Assembly: GCA_051004015.1 (NCBI GenBank)
Contig: JBPCKT010000082.1
Location: forward strand, 1 to 64,000
Source of the DNA: SXOA01 sp051004015
GTDB lineage: Bacteria > Planctomycetota > Planctomycetia > Pirellulales > Pirellulaceae
Reading direction: 5' to 3'
Length of the DNA: 64,000 nt
How positions within the stretch are numbered: the first letter of the stretch is position 1; each line of letters opens with the position of its first letter. Positions 28,621 to 36,207 of the stretch are shown here, piece by piece. The position numbers and the translations under genes are program-made. Under the pieces are notes generated by a model. The model was not told where the DNA came from. It worked only from the letters and a program-made list of their open reading frames with translations, and did no database searches.

Positions 28621-30443
28621 GCCACTTCCGCCCGACACGCATCCTGGCGTATGTTTGCTTATTGGCAATGGCGACTAAAACGTCGCTCGCCGTCGATCCT
28701 CCTGCCGCCGTCTTGCAGGCCGAGCAGGCCCGCATTCAAGCCATTGACCGGGCGATGCGGACCGCGGTTTGCGTATTTGCCAAGGAAGGAGCCGGCGGCG
28801 GCAGCGGCGTGGTGATTTCTCCGGATGGCTACGCCCTTACGAACTTCCACGTCGTGCAGCCGGCGGGGAGCTACATGAAGTGCAGCATGGCCGACGACAG
28901 GCTCTATGATGCGGTCGTGGTTGGCATCGATCCGGTCGGTGACGTGGCCCTTATCAAGCTGCTCGGCCGGAACGATTTTCCAGCCGCTCCGCTGGCCAAC
29001 AGCGACCTCGTCCGCGCCGGCGACTGGTGCTTTGCCGTCGGCAATCCGTTCCTGCTCGCCACCGATTTTCAGCCCACGGTGACGTACGGCATGGTTTCGG
29101 GCGTGCATCGCTATCAGTACCCCTCCGGCACCCTCATTGAGTATGCCGACTGCATCCAGACCGATGCCTCCATCAATCCCGGCAACTCCGGCGGTCCCCT
29201 CTTCAACGCCAAGGGGGAGGTGATCGGCATCAACGGCCGCATCTCGTTCGAAAAGCGGGTGCGGGTCAATGTCGGCGTCGGCTACGCGATTTCCATCAAT
29301 CAAATCAAGCACTTCCTGGGCTGTCTGCACAGCGGCCGGATTGTGGACCATGCCACTTGGGGCGTCACCGTCAGCAATTCCGAGGGGCACGTACTGGTCG
29401 CCAACATTCTGGAAACCTCTGACGCCTGGCGGCGAGGCCTGCGCTACGATGATGAAATCGTCGCCTTCGGCGGCCGCAAGATCGACACTGCCAACGCCTT
29501 CAAGAATGTGCTGGGCATCTATCCCAAAGGCTGGCGCGTGCCGGTCACCTACCGCCGCGACGGCAAGGAGCACGAGACTTTCGTCCGCTTGACTGGGGTG
29601 CATGGCGAGGAAGAGCTGATTGCCCTGGTGCAGAAAGCTCCCAAGCAACTCCCCCAGCCGGGGCCAAGAGACAAGGACCCTGAAAATCCCGGCAATCCCC
29701 AGCCAATGCCCGGCGGCAAGCCGGGTGAAAGACCAATGCCACGCCTGCCGCTTCCCGTACCGCTGCCGAAGTTGCCCGGCCAGGAAGCCCCGAAGATTCC
29801 AGCTGAAGCGGCCAAGCTGATCAAGGCCAAACCCGGCTATGCCAACTATTACTTCAACGAGCTTCACCGCGACCGCGTCTGGTCCGCCTTCACCGCCAAG
29901 GGAGACTTTAGTGCCGTGGCGGGCGAATGGATGCTGGAGGGGGAGATTACCGGCGGCGGCAAGGTCGCTATCAAGCTCGCCGATGCCGCCAGTAGTGGTG
30001 TGTTCCCGCAAGGCGAAGTAACGCTCGATGCCGCCCAAGATCTCGATCAGCAGCTTGGTCCCGCCGGCAGCGGCGGATTGCTGGTGGCCCTGCACCTTTG
30101 GCGGCAGATGCTCGTCAGCGGGCCGGTGAAATTCGGAGGAGCTTCCTACTACGGCACATCGCCTTATCCAGGCGTCGACGGCGAGGCCGATGTCCTCACG
30201 GCCGTGCAGAATGTGGCCGAGGCCAACTTTGTGTTCGACAAGGCGAGCGGTCAACTGGCGATCCTGGAAATGTTCGCCGATCCCGAGCTGGATCCCTGCG
30301 AAGTCCGCTTCTCCGACTACCGCGACGAGAACGGAAGGCAGTTCCCCCACAAGCTGGAAGTGCGGCATGGCGACTCCGTCTTCGCCGTCATCATGTTGAC
30401 GAAAGTGTCGCTGCCCGGCGCGACGAAGGAGGAACCCAAGTGA
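28617..30443 (+). CDS. trypsin-like serine protease with PDZ domain (S1C)
   Basis: HtrA/Deg-type protease homologue of 608 residues. The signal peptide ends near TSLA. The chymotrypsin fold has an intact triad: His 78 (TNFHVV), Asp 109 (VGDVALIKL) and Ser 191 (NPGNSGGPL). A PDZ domain follows at about 238-330 (LVANILETSDAWRRGLRYDDEIVAF), then a Pro-rich linker (about 340-395). The C-terminal domain of about 200 residues contains YANYYFNELHRDRVWSAF, which I do not recognise. The protein should act in the periplasm on misfolded or specific envelope proteins. It is coupled by 4-base overlaps to the genes on both sides and is the only one of three successive homologues with all catalytic residues. 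Confidence 0.92.
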   Translation: MSHFRPTRILAYVCLLAMATKTSLAVDPPAAVLQAEQARIQAIDRAMRTAVCVFAKEGAGGGSGVVISPDGYALTNFHVVQPAGSYMKCSMADDRLYDAVVVGIDPVGDVALIKLLGRNDFPAAPLANSDLVRAGDWCFAVGNPFLLATDFQPTVTYGMVSGVHRYQYPSGTLIEYADCIQTDASINPGNSGGPLFNAKGEVIGINGRISFEKRVRVNVGVGYAISINQIKHFLGCLHSGRIVDHATWGVTVSNSEGHVLVANILETSDAWRRGLRYDDEIVAFGGRKIDTANAFKNVLGIYPKGWRVPVTYRRDGKEHETFVRLTGVHGEEELIALVQKAPKQLPQPGPRDKDPENPGNPQPMPGGKPGERPMPRLPLPVPLPKLPGQEAPKIPAEAAKLIKAKPGYANYYFNELHRDRVWSAFTAKGDFSAVAGEWMLEGEITGGGKVAIKLADAASSGVFPQGEVTLDAAQDLDQQLGPAGSGGLLVALHLWRQMLVSGPVKFGGASYYGTSPYPGVDGEADVLTAVQNVAEANFVFDKASGQLAILEMFADPELDPCEVRFSDYRDENGRQFPHKLEVRHGDSVFAVIMLTKVSLPGATKEEPK

Positions 30444-31459
30444 TCTTCATTCGAGCGTTCATTGCTTGTGGACTTGCCGCGTTATTCGTCACCGCCTGTG
30501 GGAACGGCCTCGCACAAGACTCGTTGGCCGATGTTGCCGACCAAACCGAGCCCAAGACGGTCAAGATTTATGGCGCCGGCGGCCTCCGCGGCCTGGAAGC
30601 CTATCAGAGTGGCTTTGTGATTAGCGACGAGGGGCACATCCTGACGGTCTGGAGCTATGTCCTGGACTCCGATGTCATCACCGTCGCTTTGAACGACGGC
30701 AGGAAGCTCGAAGCTCAGCTCGTGGGAATGGACCCGCGTCTGGAAATTGCGGTGCTCAAGATGGAAGGGGCGGAATTTCCGCACTTCAACCTGGATGAAG
30801 CGGTGCCACTTGAGGCCGGGGCTCGAGTCCTGGCCTTCAATAACCTCTACGGCATCGCCACCGGCAACGAGCCCAGCAGCGTGCTGCACGGCATCGTCAC
30901 GGCCAGGACGGACCTGGCTGCCCGCAGCGGGGCCTATGAAACGGTCTATCGCGGTCCCGTTTATGTGCTGGATGCCATGACGAACAACCCGGGCGCTCCC
31001 GGCGGCGCGCTCACGGACCGTCGCGGCCGACTGGCGGGAATTCTCGGCAAGGAACTGCGAAATGCTCATACCAGCACGCTCCTCAACTATGCCCTGCCGG
31101 TAAGTGAACTGACCCAGGCCATTGACGACATCCGCGCCGGCAAGTCGCGGCCACCCGCTCGGGAGGAAAATGCCAAGAAGCCCAAAGAAGCGGTTTCGCT
31201 CGCGCTCCTGGGCATTCAGCTTGTGTCGGATTTCCTGGAACGGACGCCGCCGTTCGTGGAGCGGGTACGGACCGACTCTCCGGCTGCGAAGGCGGGCATC
31301 CAGGCGGACGACCTGGTCTTGTTCATCAACGGCCGCATCGTGCATTCCTGCAAGCTGGTCAACGACGAGCTGAGTTTTGTCGACCGGCTGGACGAGGTTC
31401 GCCTGACGATTCAGCGCGGCCAGGAGCTCCTCGACGTCACCCTCCGGCACGAAGATTGA
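30440..31459 (+). CDS. inactive trypsin-like/PDZ protein (pseudoprotease)
   Basis: Protein of 339 residues starting with GTG; AGGAGGA lies seven bases upstream and the start overlaps the previous stop (GTGA). The signal sequence contains VTAC, so it may be a lipoprotein. Cleavage after LAQ is the alternative. The trypsin-like fold is clear, but every catalytic position is changed: the His site reads LTVWSYV (Ser), the Asp site DPRLEIAVLKM (Glu), and the Ser site NPGAPGGAL (Pro 187). A PDZ domain with VRTDSPAAKAGIQADDLVLF (about 275-335) ends the protein. It is likely a binding or regulatory partner of the active protease encoded just upstream. Confidence 0.88.
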   Translation: MIFIRAFIACGLAALFVTACGNGLAQDSLADVADQTEPKTVKIYGAGGLRGLEAYQSGFVISDEGHILTVWSYVLDSDVITVALNDGRKLEAQLVGMDPRLEIAVLKMEGAEFPHFNLDEAVPLEAGARVLAFNNLYGIATGNEPSSVLHGIVTARTDLAARSGAYETVYRGPVYVLDAMTNNPGAPGGALTDRRGRLAGILGKELRNAHTSTLLNYALPVSELTQAIDDIRAGKSRPPAREENAKKPKEAVSLALLGIQLVSDFLERTPPFVERVRTDSPAAKAGIQADDLVLFINGRIVHSCKLVNDELSFVDRLDEVRLTIQRGQELLDVTLRHED

Positions 31460-31471
31460 CGGGTTCTCTCG

Positions 31472-33448
31472 ATGCGTTTTTTCTCCCAATTGTTTGCTGT
31501 CGTATTAAGCGCCGCGATTCTATTGCTCAACTGCCCAGTCGCGGCCCAAGTCGATACCGCGGAGCTCGAAGAGCAGGCGATCCGAGCCGCGGCTGATGCG
31601 GTTGCGCCGAGCGTGGTGCGGATTGAAACGGTCGGCGGCTTGGAGCGGGTTGGAAAGACCCTTGCCGGCACCGGCCCGACCACTGGCCTGGTTGTTGCCG
31701 AGGATGGCTATGTCATTTCCAGCGCCATCAACTTCATCCAGCAGCCGGCGTCGATTCTGGTCACCCTTCCCAGTGGCAAGAGAGCGACCGCCAAAATCGT
31801 AGCCCGGGATCATGCCCGCATGTTGGTGCTGCTCAAGGTGGCCTCGGGCGAAAAGCTCCCCGTGCCCGTGGCTGCTCCGCGCAGTGAAATGGCGGTCGGA
31901 CAATCCGCGATAGCCATGGGCCGGACGTTTGACAAGAGCGGGCCGAGCCTTTCGGTCGGCGTGCTCAGCGCACTCAATCGTATCTGGGGCCGCGCGATAC
32001 AGACCGATGCCAAGATTTCTCCCACGAACTACGGCGGCCCGCTGATCGACTTGCGGGGCCGCGTGATCGGCGTGCTCGTTCCTCTGTCGCCCCAAGGACA
32101 GGAGAGCGAAATGGCCGGCTCGGAGTGGTACGACTCGGGAATTGGCTTCGCCGTGCCGCTCGTCGATATCACCAGCCGCCTGGAAACGCTCAAGGCAGGC
32201 AAGGATTTGAAGCCCGGTCTGCTCGGCATTTCCCTGAAAAGGGGAGATATCTATTCCCTTCCCGCCGACGTTGCCGCAGCGCGTGCCGACGGTCCCGCGG
32301 GCAAGGCCGGCATCAAGACGGGGGATGAAGTTGTGGAGATTGACGGCGCTCCCGTGAAACGGCAGGCGCAGCTCAAGCATCTGATCGGCGCCCATTACGC
32401 CGGCGACAAGGTCAAAGTAGTCGTCCGCCGCGGCAGCGAGCGGATCGAATCGACTGTCGAGCTCACCGACAAGATGGAAGCCTTTCAGCATCCTTTCCTC
32501 GGCGTCCTGCCCATTCGCGACGACAAGCAGCCTGGCGTCCTGGTCCGCTATGTCTATGCCGGCAGCCCAGCGGAGAAGTCCGGCATGAAACCAGGCGACC
32601 GTATCGTGAAGATGGGTGCGTCGGCCATCGTTCTGACCGATGCCGGCTCATTGCGAGACCTCTTTGCTATTTCTCCGCCTGGGCAGAAGATAGCATTTGA
32701 AGTCCAACGCGGCAGCGAGTCCCTGAAACTGGAAATCTCCCCCGCCGCCGTCCTGCCAACGGACATTCCCCCCGAGCTGCCTGCCGCGACTTCGCAGGAA
32801 CACAAACCGCCCGAGCAGAAGCCGGCTACTGGCATCGTGGAAATCAAGCTTGCGGAGGAGAAGAACAACTGCGTGGCCTTCGTGCCGGAAACCTATCATC
32901 CCGACGTGCCGCACGGCGTTGTCGTCTGGCTGCACGGCAATGGCGGCGTGGACCGGGCCGCTCTCGCCGCTCGCTGGAAAGCCGTTTGCGAGAAACATCA
33001 ATTGATCGTGCTAGCGCCGCAAGCCCTGGATCCCAATAAGTGGGAACCGACCGAAGCCCCTTTCGTCCGCAAATCACTGGATGATCTCCTCTCGCATTAC
33101 AGCGTCGATCGCTCGCGCATCGTGGTCTACGGCTATCAGAATTCCGGCTCGCTGGCATTTTCCATCGGCCTGGCGAACATGGATCGCATCCGGGCCATCA
33201 TCGCCGTCGATGCCGCTCTCCCCCCTCGCAGCGCCGTTCCAGAAAACGACCCGCTGGTCCGCCTGGCGTTCTTTCTCGCCAGTGCCGACAAGTCCCCCGC
33301 CACTGCCGGGATTAAGGCTGCTAGCGAGCGGCTCAGGGCGATGAAGTATCCCGTGACCAGCAGAGGATTGGGCGATTCCCCCCGCGATTTAAATGACGCC
33401 GAGCTCGCGGAGCTGGTTCGCTGGATCGACGCTTTGGACCGCATCTAG
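31472..33448 (+). CDS. inactive trypsin-like protein, two PDZ domains, hydrolase-like tail
   Basis: Protein of 658 residues with a signal peptide (to VAA-Q). The trypsin-like fold (about 30-250) has lost its triad: the His site reads YVISSAINF, the Asp site DHARMLVLLKV, and the Ser site SPTNYGGPL (Tyr 187). Two PDZ domains follow (about 265-340, VRADGPAGKAGIKTGDEVVE-like; and 350-430, YAGSPAEKSGMKPGDRIVKM). The C-terminal 200 residues have an alpha/beta-hydrolase look (VVVWLHGNGG, YSVDRSRIVVYGYQNSG), but the nucleophile elbow G-x-S is G-Y-Gln 556, so this domain may also be inactive. It is the last gene of the cluster. A weak run of six T follows the stop at about 33474. Confidence 0.88.
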   Translation: MRFFSQLFAVVLSAAILLLNCPVAAQVDTAELEEQAIRAAADAVAPSVVRIETVGGLERVGKTLAGTGPTTGLVVAEDGYVISSAINFIQQPASILVTLPSGKRATAKIVARDHARMLVLLKVASGEKLPVPVAAPRSEMAVGQSAIAMGRTFDKSGPSLSVGVLSALNRIWGRAIQTDAKISPTNYGGPLIDLRGRVIGVLVPLSPQGQESEMAGSEWYDSGIGFAVPLVDITSRLETLKAGKDLKPGLLGISLKRGDIYSLPADVAAARADGPAGKAGIKTGDEVVEIDGAPVKRQAQLKHLIGAHYAGDKVKVVVRRGSERIESTVELTDKMEAFQHPFLGVLPIRDDKQPGVLVRYVYAGSPAEKSGMKPGDRIVKMGASAIVLTDAGSLRDLFAISPPGQKIAFEVQRGSESLKLEISPAAVLPTDIPPELPAATSQEHKPPEQKPATGIVEIKLAEEKNNCVAFVPETYHPDVPHGVVVWLHGNGGVDRAALAARWKAVCEKHQLIVLAPQALDPNKWEPTEAPFVRKSLDDLLSHYSVDRSRIVVYGYQNSGSLAFSIGLANMDRIRAIIAVDAALPPRSAVPENDPLVRLAFFLASADKSPATAGIKAASERLRAMKYPVTSRGLGDSPRDLNDAELAELVRWIDALDRI

Positions 33449-33600
33449 CTGCCCTTTCTTGGGCCCAGGCCGGTTTTTTGTTCCGACACGCGGACTCGGC
33501 AATTCCGGCAATCTTTTCCGGTTTTTCCATTCGTTCTTGATTTTCCGTCCCTGCGGGTCGATTCAAATATTCAGGCATTTACACTCGGGGGGATTTTTCC

Positions 33601-34767
33601 ATGAAAACAAGTCTGTGCGTATTTGCGGCTTTGATGGCCGCAGCTTTGGGTTTAACTCAGACGGTCCAGGCCCAGTATGGGCCCGGCCCCGAATCGCCCT
33701 ACGGCGCTTACCCAGCGATGCCGGGAGCAGGCATGCCCGGCATGGGCATGCCGGTCGGCTACGGCCCGGAAGCGCAGGCCCCAATGGCCATGGCTCCTTC
33801 GCCGCAACAGGCCTTGGCCGGCAACAGCGAGCCGGACTGCGAACCCGGCTTCGGCTGCAACCGGTGGTTCGGCTTCGCGGAGTTTCTCGCGCTGCGTGCC
33901 CGCGATTCGGAAGTTGCCTGGGCCGTACCGATCGACGGCGCCACCGACGCCGACCCGCTCGTCCGTCCTCCCGTGCAAGTCGGCCGCGTCGGCGTCGCCG
34001 ACCTCGACTTCCAGCCCGCTTACCGGGTTGGATTCGGCCGCATCCTCAACGAAGCCAGCTCCCTCGGCTTCACCTACACGGAATTTCAGGGCAACACGCA
34101 CGACGCACTCACGGCGACCGCCCCGAATGTCCTGCGGCCGCTGGTCACGCACCCCAGCACGTTCAACGTTGCGTCCGACTACCTCGACGGCTTTGCCGAC
34201 TACGGGATCCGCTTCAAGACCATTGATGTGGATTACCACAGCCTGTTCGCCTACTGCTGCGATTATCAGCTCGGCTACACCCTCGGCATTCGCTACGGGC
34301 AGTTGCAGCAGAACTTCCGGGCGGACTTCGCCGCCAACGGCACCGAGTTCGTAGATACCAGCGTCAACTTCTACGGCACCGGCCTCAAGGCCGGTCTCGA
34401 TGGCGAACGCTATAGCTACAGCCGCAACCTGTTCGTGTACGGCAAGACTTTCCTCAGCTTGCTGGGGGGCGAAACGAAAGCTCGCTTCGACCAGGGCAGC
34501 AGCTTTGACCCCAGCATCGTCAGCACCACCTGGAAAGCCGGCCGCCTGGTCACCATCCATGACCTGGAGCTCGGTGCCGGCTGGCAGAACGACTGCGGCA
34601 ACGTGCGGCTGAGCATCGGCTACACGTACAGCACCTGGTACAACGTGACCCGGACCAACGAATGGATCAACGCTGTCCAGCGCAACAACTTTGCCGACCC
34701 GTCGGACAACTTCAACGCCTTCATGACCTTCGACGGACTGGTTACCCGGCTGGAAGTTCGCTGGTAA
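33601..34767 (+). CDS. outer-membrane beta-barrel protein (Lpg1974/BBP7-like)
   Basis: Protein of 388 residues, ribosome site GGGGGG nine bases upstream. The signal peptide ends QTVQA-Q. A Gly/Pro/Met-rich stretch (about 25-75) is followed by amphipathic beta strands and a C-terminal Trp (LEVRW), the signal read by the Bam complex. The strand pattern (WFGFAEFLALRARDSEVAWAVP, YRVGFGRILNEASSLGFTYTEFQGN) fits the planctomycete families of pore-type outer-membrane proteins. Function is unknown; a porin or structural role is likely. It has its own terminator at 34799. Confidence 0.85.
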   Translation: MKTSLCVFAALMAAALGLTQTVQAQYGPGPESPYGAYPAMPGAGMPGMGMPVGYGPEAQAPMAMAPSPQQALAGNSEPDCEPGFGCNRWFGFAEFLALRARDSEVAWAVPIDGATDADPLVRPPVQVGRVGVADLDFQPAYRVGFGRILNEASSLGFTYTEFQGNTHDALTATAPNVLRPLVTHPSTFNVASDYLDGFADYGIRFKTIDVDYHSLFAYCCDYQLGYTLGIRYGQLQQNFRADFAANGTEFVDTSVNFYGTGLKAGLDGERYSYSRNLFVYGKTFLSLLGGETKARFDQGSSFDPSIVSTTWKAGRLVTIHDLELGAGWQNDCGNVRLSIGYTYSTWYNVTRTNEWINAVQRNNFADPSDNFNAFMTFDGLVTRLEVRW

Positions 34768-34798
34768 CCCCCTTCCCGCTTGAACCCGAGAATTGCCC

Positions 34799-34836
34799 GC
34801 CGGGCAGGTGACCTCACCTGCCCGGCTTCATTTCTT
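34799..34836 (+). terminator. strong terminator
   Basis: GCCGGGCAGGTGA (34799-34811), two bases, TCACCTGCCCGGC (34814-34826), then TTCATTTCTT. The 13-bp stem is perfect. It ends the barrel-protein gene. Confidence 0.85.
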
Positions 34837-35046
34837 GGCCCCTGCCGGCTCCTTGTTCCCGACCCCGTTCATCGTGCAAGTGCGACAGCCCGTCATGCTG
34901 CCTCTGCGTGGGCACACCCGGCTTTGACGCTCCGCGTCCCTTCCGCATTCCGCGAAGTCGAAACGAGGCACTTACGTCAAATCCACTTGCCATAAGTCCT
35001 CGCGAGACTACCTCGCCATGAATCGCCTGGCACCCCCTGGAGGAGC

Positions 35047-35190
35047 TGTTCTTATTCATGATTCAAGCTCCTTTTTTTCGGCCAAAGTGAATCAACTCGT
35101 TCGCCGCAAGTTGATTGTATACAAGTGTTTACAAACAAGATCTTTGATTCATCACGCCGCGTTTTCGCCATTTCTTGATTCATCCCACGG
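35047..35190 (+). repeat. TGATTCA-rich dispersed repeat, copy 1
   Basis: This stretch contains ATTCATGATTCA, then GTGAATCA, TTTGATTCATCACGCCG and TTTCTTGATTCATC. A related stretch with the same order of blocks lies on the minus strand at 62605-62757. Both copies lie downstream of a gene in the same orientation as that gene. A central TGTATACA palindrome is present here. Confidence 0.55.
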
Positions 35191-35253
35191 AGGACCCCTA
35201 TCACCTCCCTTGAGCGCGAGACTTACGTCGATTCGCTTTAACGTAAGTGTCTC

Positions 35254-35343
35254 ACACCAGCCTGAAGCGCAAGCGAAGGATAGCGCCACCTTGGGACAGC
35301 GCCAACTCGTCGAGGAATAGTCCCCTCTCCTTCGCTTTGCGCA
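35254..35343. repeat. palindromic element, copy 1 (degraded)
   Basis: The left arm CAGCCTGAAGCGCAAGCGAA is the same as in the copy at 35440. The right arm TCCTTCGCTTTGCGC pairs with it over about 15 bases, after which the similarity decays. Confidence 0.6.
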
Positions 35344-35439
35344 CCTCGTCCGAGGTTGGGCAAGCCATTTTCCATCACGACCGGATTGTCAAACAGCAAT
35401 TCGCCGTCCTGGCTCGCGCGCGGAAAATCCGCACTTCAC

Positions 35440-35535
35440 ACACCAGCCTGAAGCGCAAGCGAAGGACAGTGCGGCCAGCCGGTTCGGCCCGTCAGGGCGA
35501 CGGCGCTTTCCTTCGCTTGCGCATCAGGCTTGTGT
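35440..35535. repeat. palindromic element, copy 2
   Basis: The 27-base arms 35440-35466 and 35509-35535 are complementary at 25 of 27 positions, with the core GCGCAAGCGAAGGA / TCCTTCGCTTGCGC. The loop of 42 bases is G/C-rich. The size and form are like a bacterial REP or short palindromic repeat. Confidence 0.65.
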
Positions 35536-35610
35536 CGAACAGCCTGACCGCGATTCTCCCCGCGGGAGGAGAAATGCGGGTTAGCCGGTTCCGCTTCTAG
35601 CTCCGCCTAT

Positions 35611-35720
35611 GGCTTTGCCCAACAAGTCAGGACACCCCCAACATGTAGAAGCTTGCAGATGCTCGCTATCGCATTGAGTTGTGGATATGTCTCGATGCGT
35701 CTGACCTGTTGGGCAAAGGC
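35611..35720. mobile_element. MITE-like element with 10-bp target duplication
   Basis: The left end GGCTTTGCCCAACAAGTCAG and the inverted right end GCCTTTGCCCAACAGGTCAG match at 18 of 20 positions. The unit is 110 bases long and is flanked on each side by the direct repeat CTCCGCCTAT (35601-35610, 35721-35730), as left by a transposase. It carries no gene. The parent transposon is not in the window. Confidence 0.7.
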
Positions 35721-36052
35721 CTCCGCCTATTATACGCATGTCCAATATCCAAAATGGGAGGTTCGCAAAAAAACTTCGGGATTTTTTTCTGCTCCGGGGT
35801 CGAGAGGTGTTTTGGCGCCCCGCCAGCGATGCACCTTCCTAAAGTCCAGCTAGTGGGACAGAACATGGCTCAGTCCAAAGTCGCCTCCTGATCCTCGTCG
35901 CGATACGCCCCCGCCACCCGGAAGCGTATCGAACGGCTCGCTCGAACCGACCCGATGGGAAACCCCAGCCCAAAAAAAGCCCCGTTTTTCGCCCCTTTTT
36001 CTGGGAAGCGTGTAAACGCTAGAAAAAAAATGGTAATTCTGCTCCTGGCTGC

Positions 36053-36082
36053 TTGACTTTGCGGTTTTCCTGGAAGTACTAT
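36053..36082 (+). promoter_or_regulatory. sigma-70-like promoter
   Basis: TTGACT (36053-36058), an 18-base spacer and TACTAT (36077-36082) lie 126 bases before the start of the giant RTX/dockerin gene. This is the same general layout as upstream of the other two dockerin genes. Confidence 0.5.
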
Positions 36083-36207
36083 CTTACCCAGCTTGCCGAA
36101 TTACCCCGTTTAACGATTTCGCCGGCAATTCGGCCCTGCAATATTCTAAATCAATACATTTCGACTGGCGATTCCCGCCACAGACCCGCATCTGAGGAGT
36201 TCCACCT

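Larger units (their letters stand above)
34837..36052. other. gene-free region with several repeat elements
   Basis: I found no credible gene in these 1.2 kb. The region holds a TGATTCA-rich repeat (35047-35190), two palindromic elements (35254-35343, 35440-35535) and a MITE-like unit (35611-35720). There is also a hairpin GAGACTTACGT ... ACGTAAGTGTCTC around 35217-35253. From 35890 to 36050 nothing stands out except A-rich and T-rich runs near the promoter of the following gene. Confidence 0.6.

Noticed and set aside
35047..35600. Several small plus-strand frames in the repeat-rich gap
   Set aside because: They arise from the palindromic repeats (SLKRKRR-type peptides) and lack ribosome sites.
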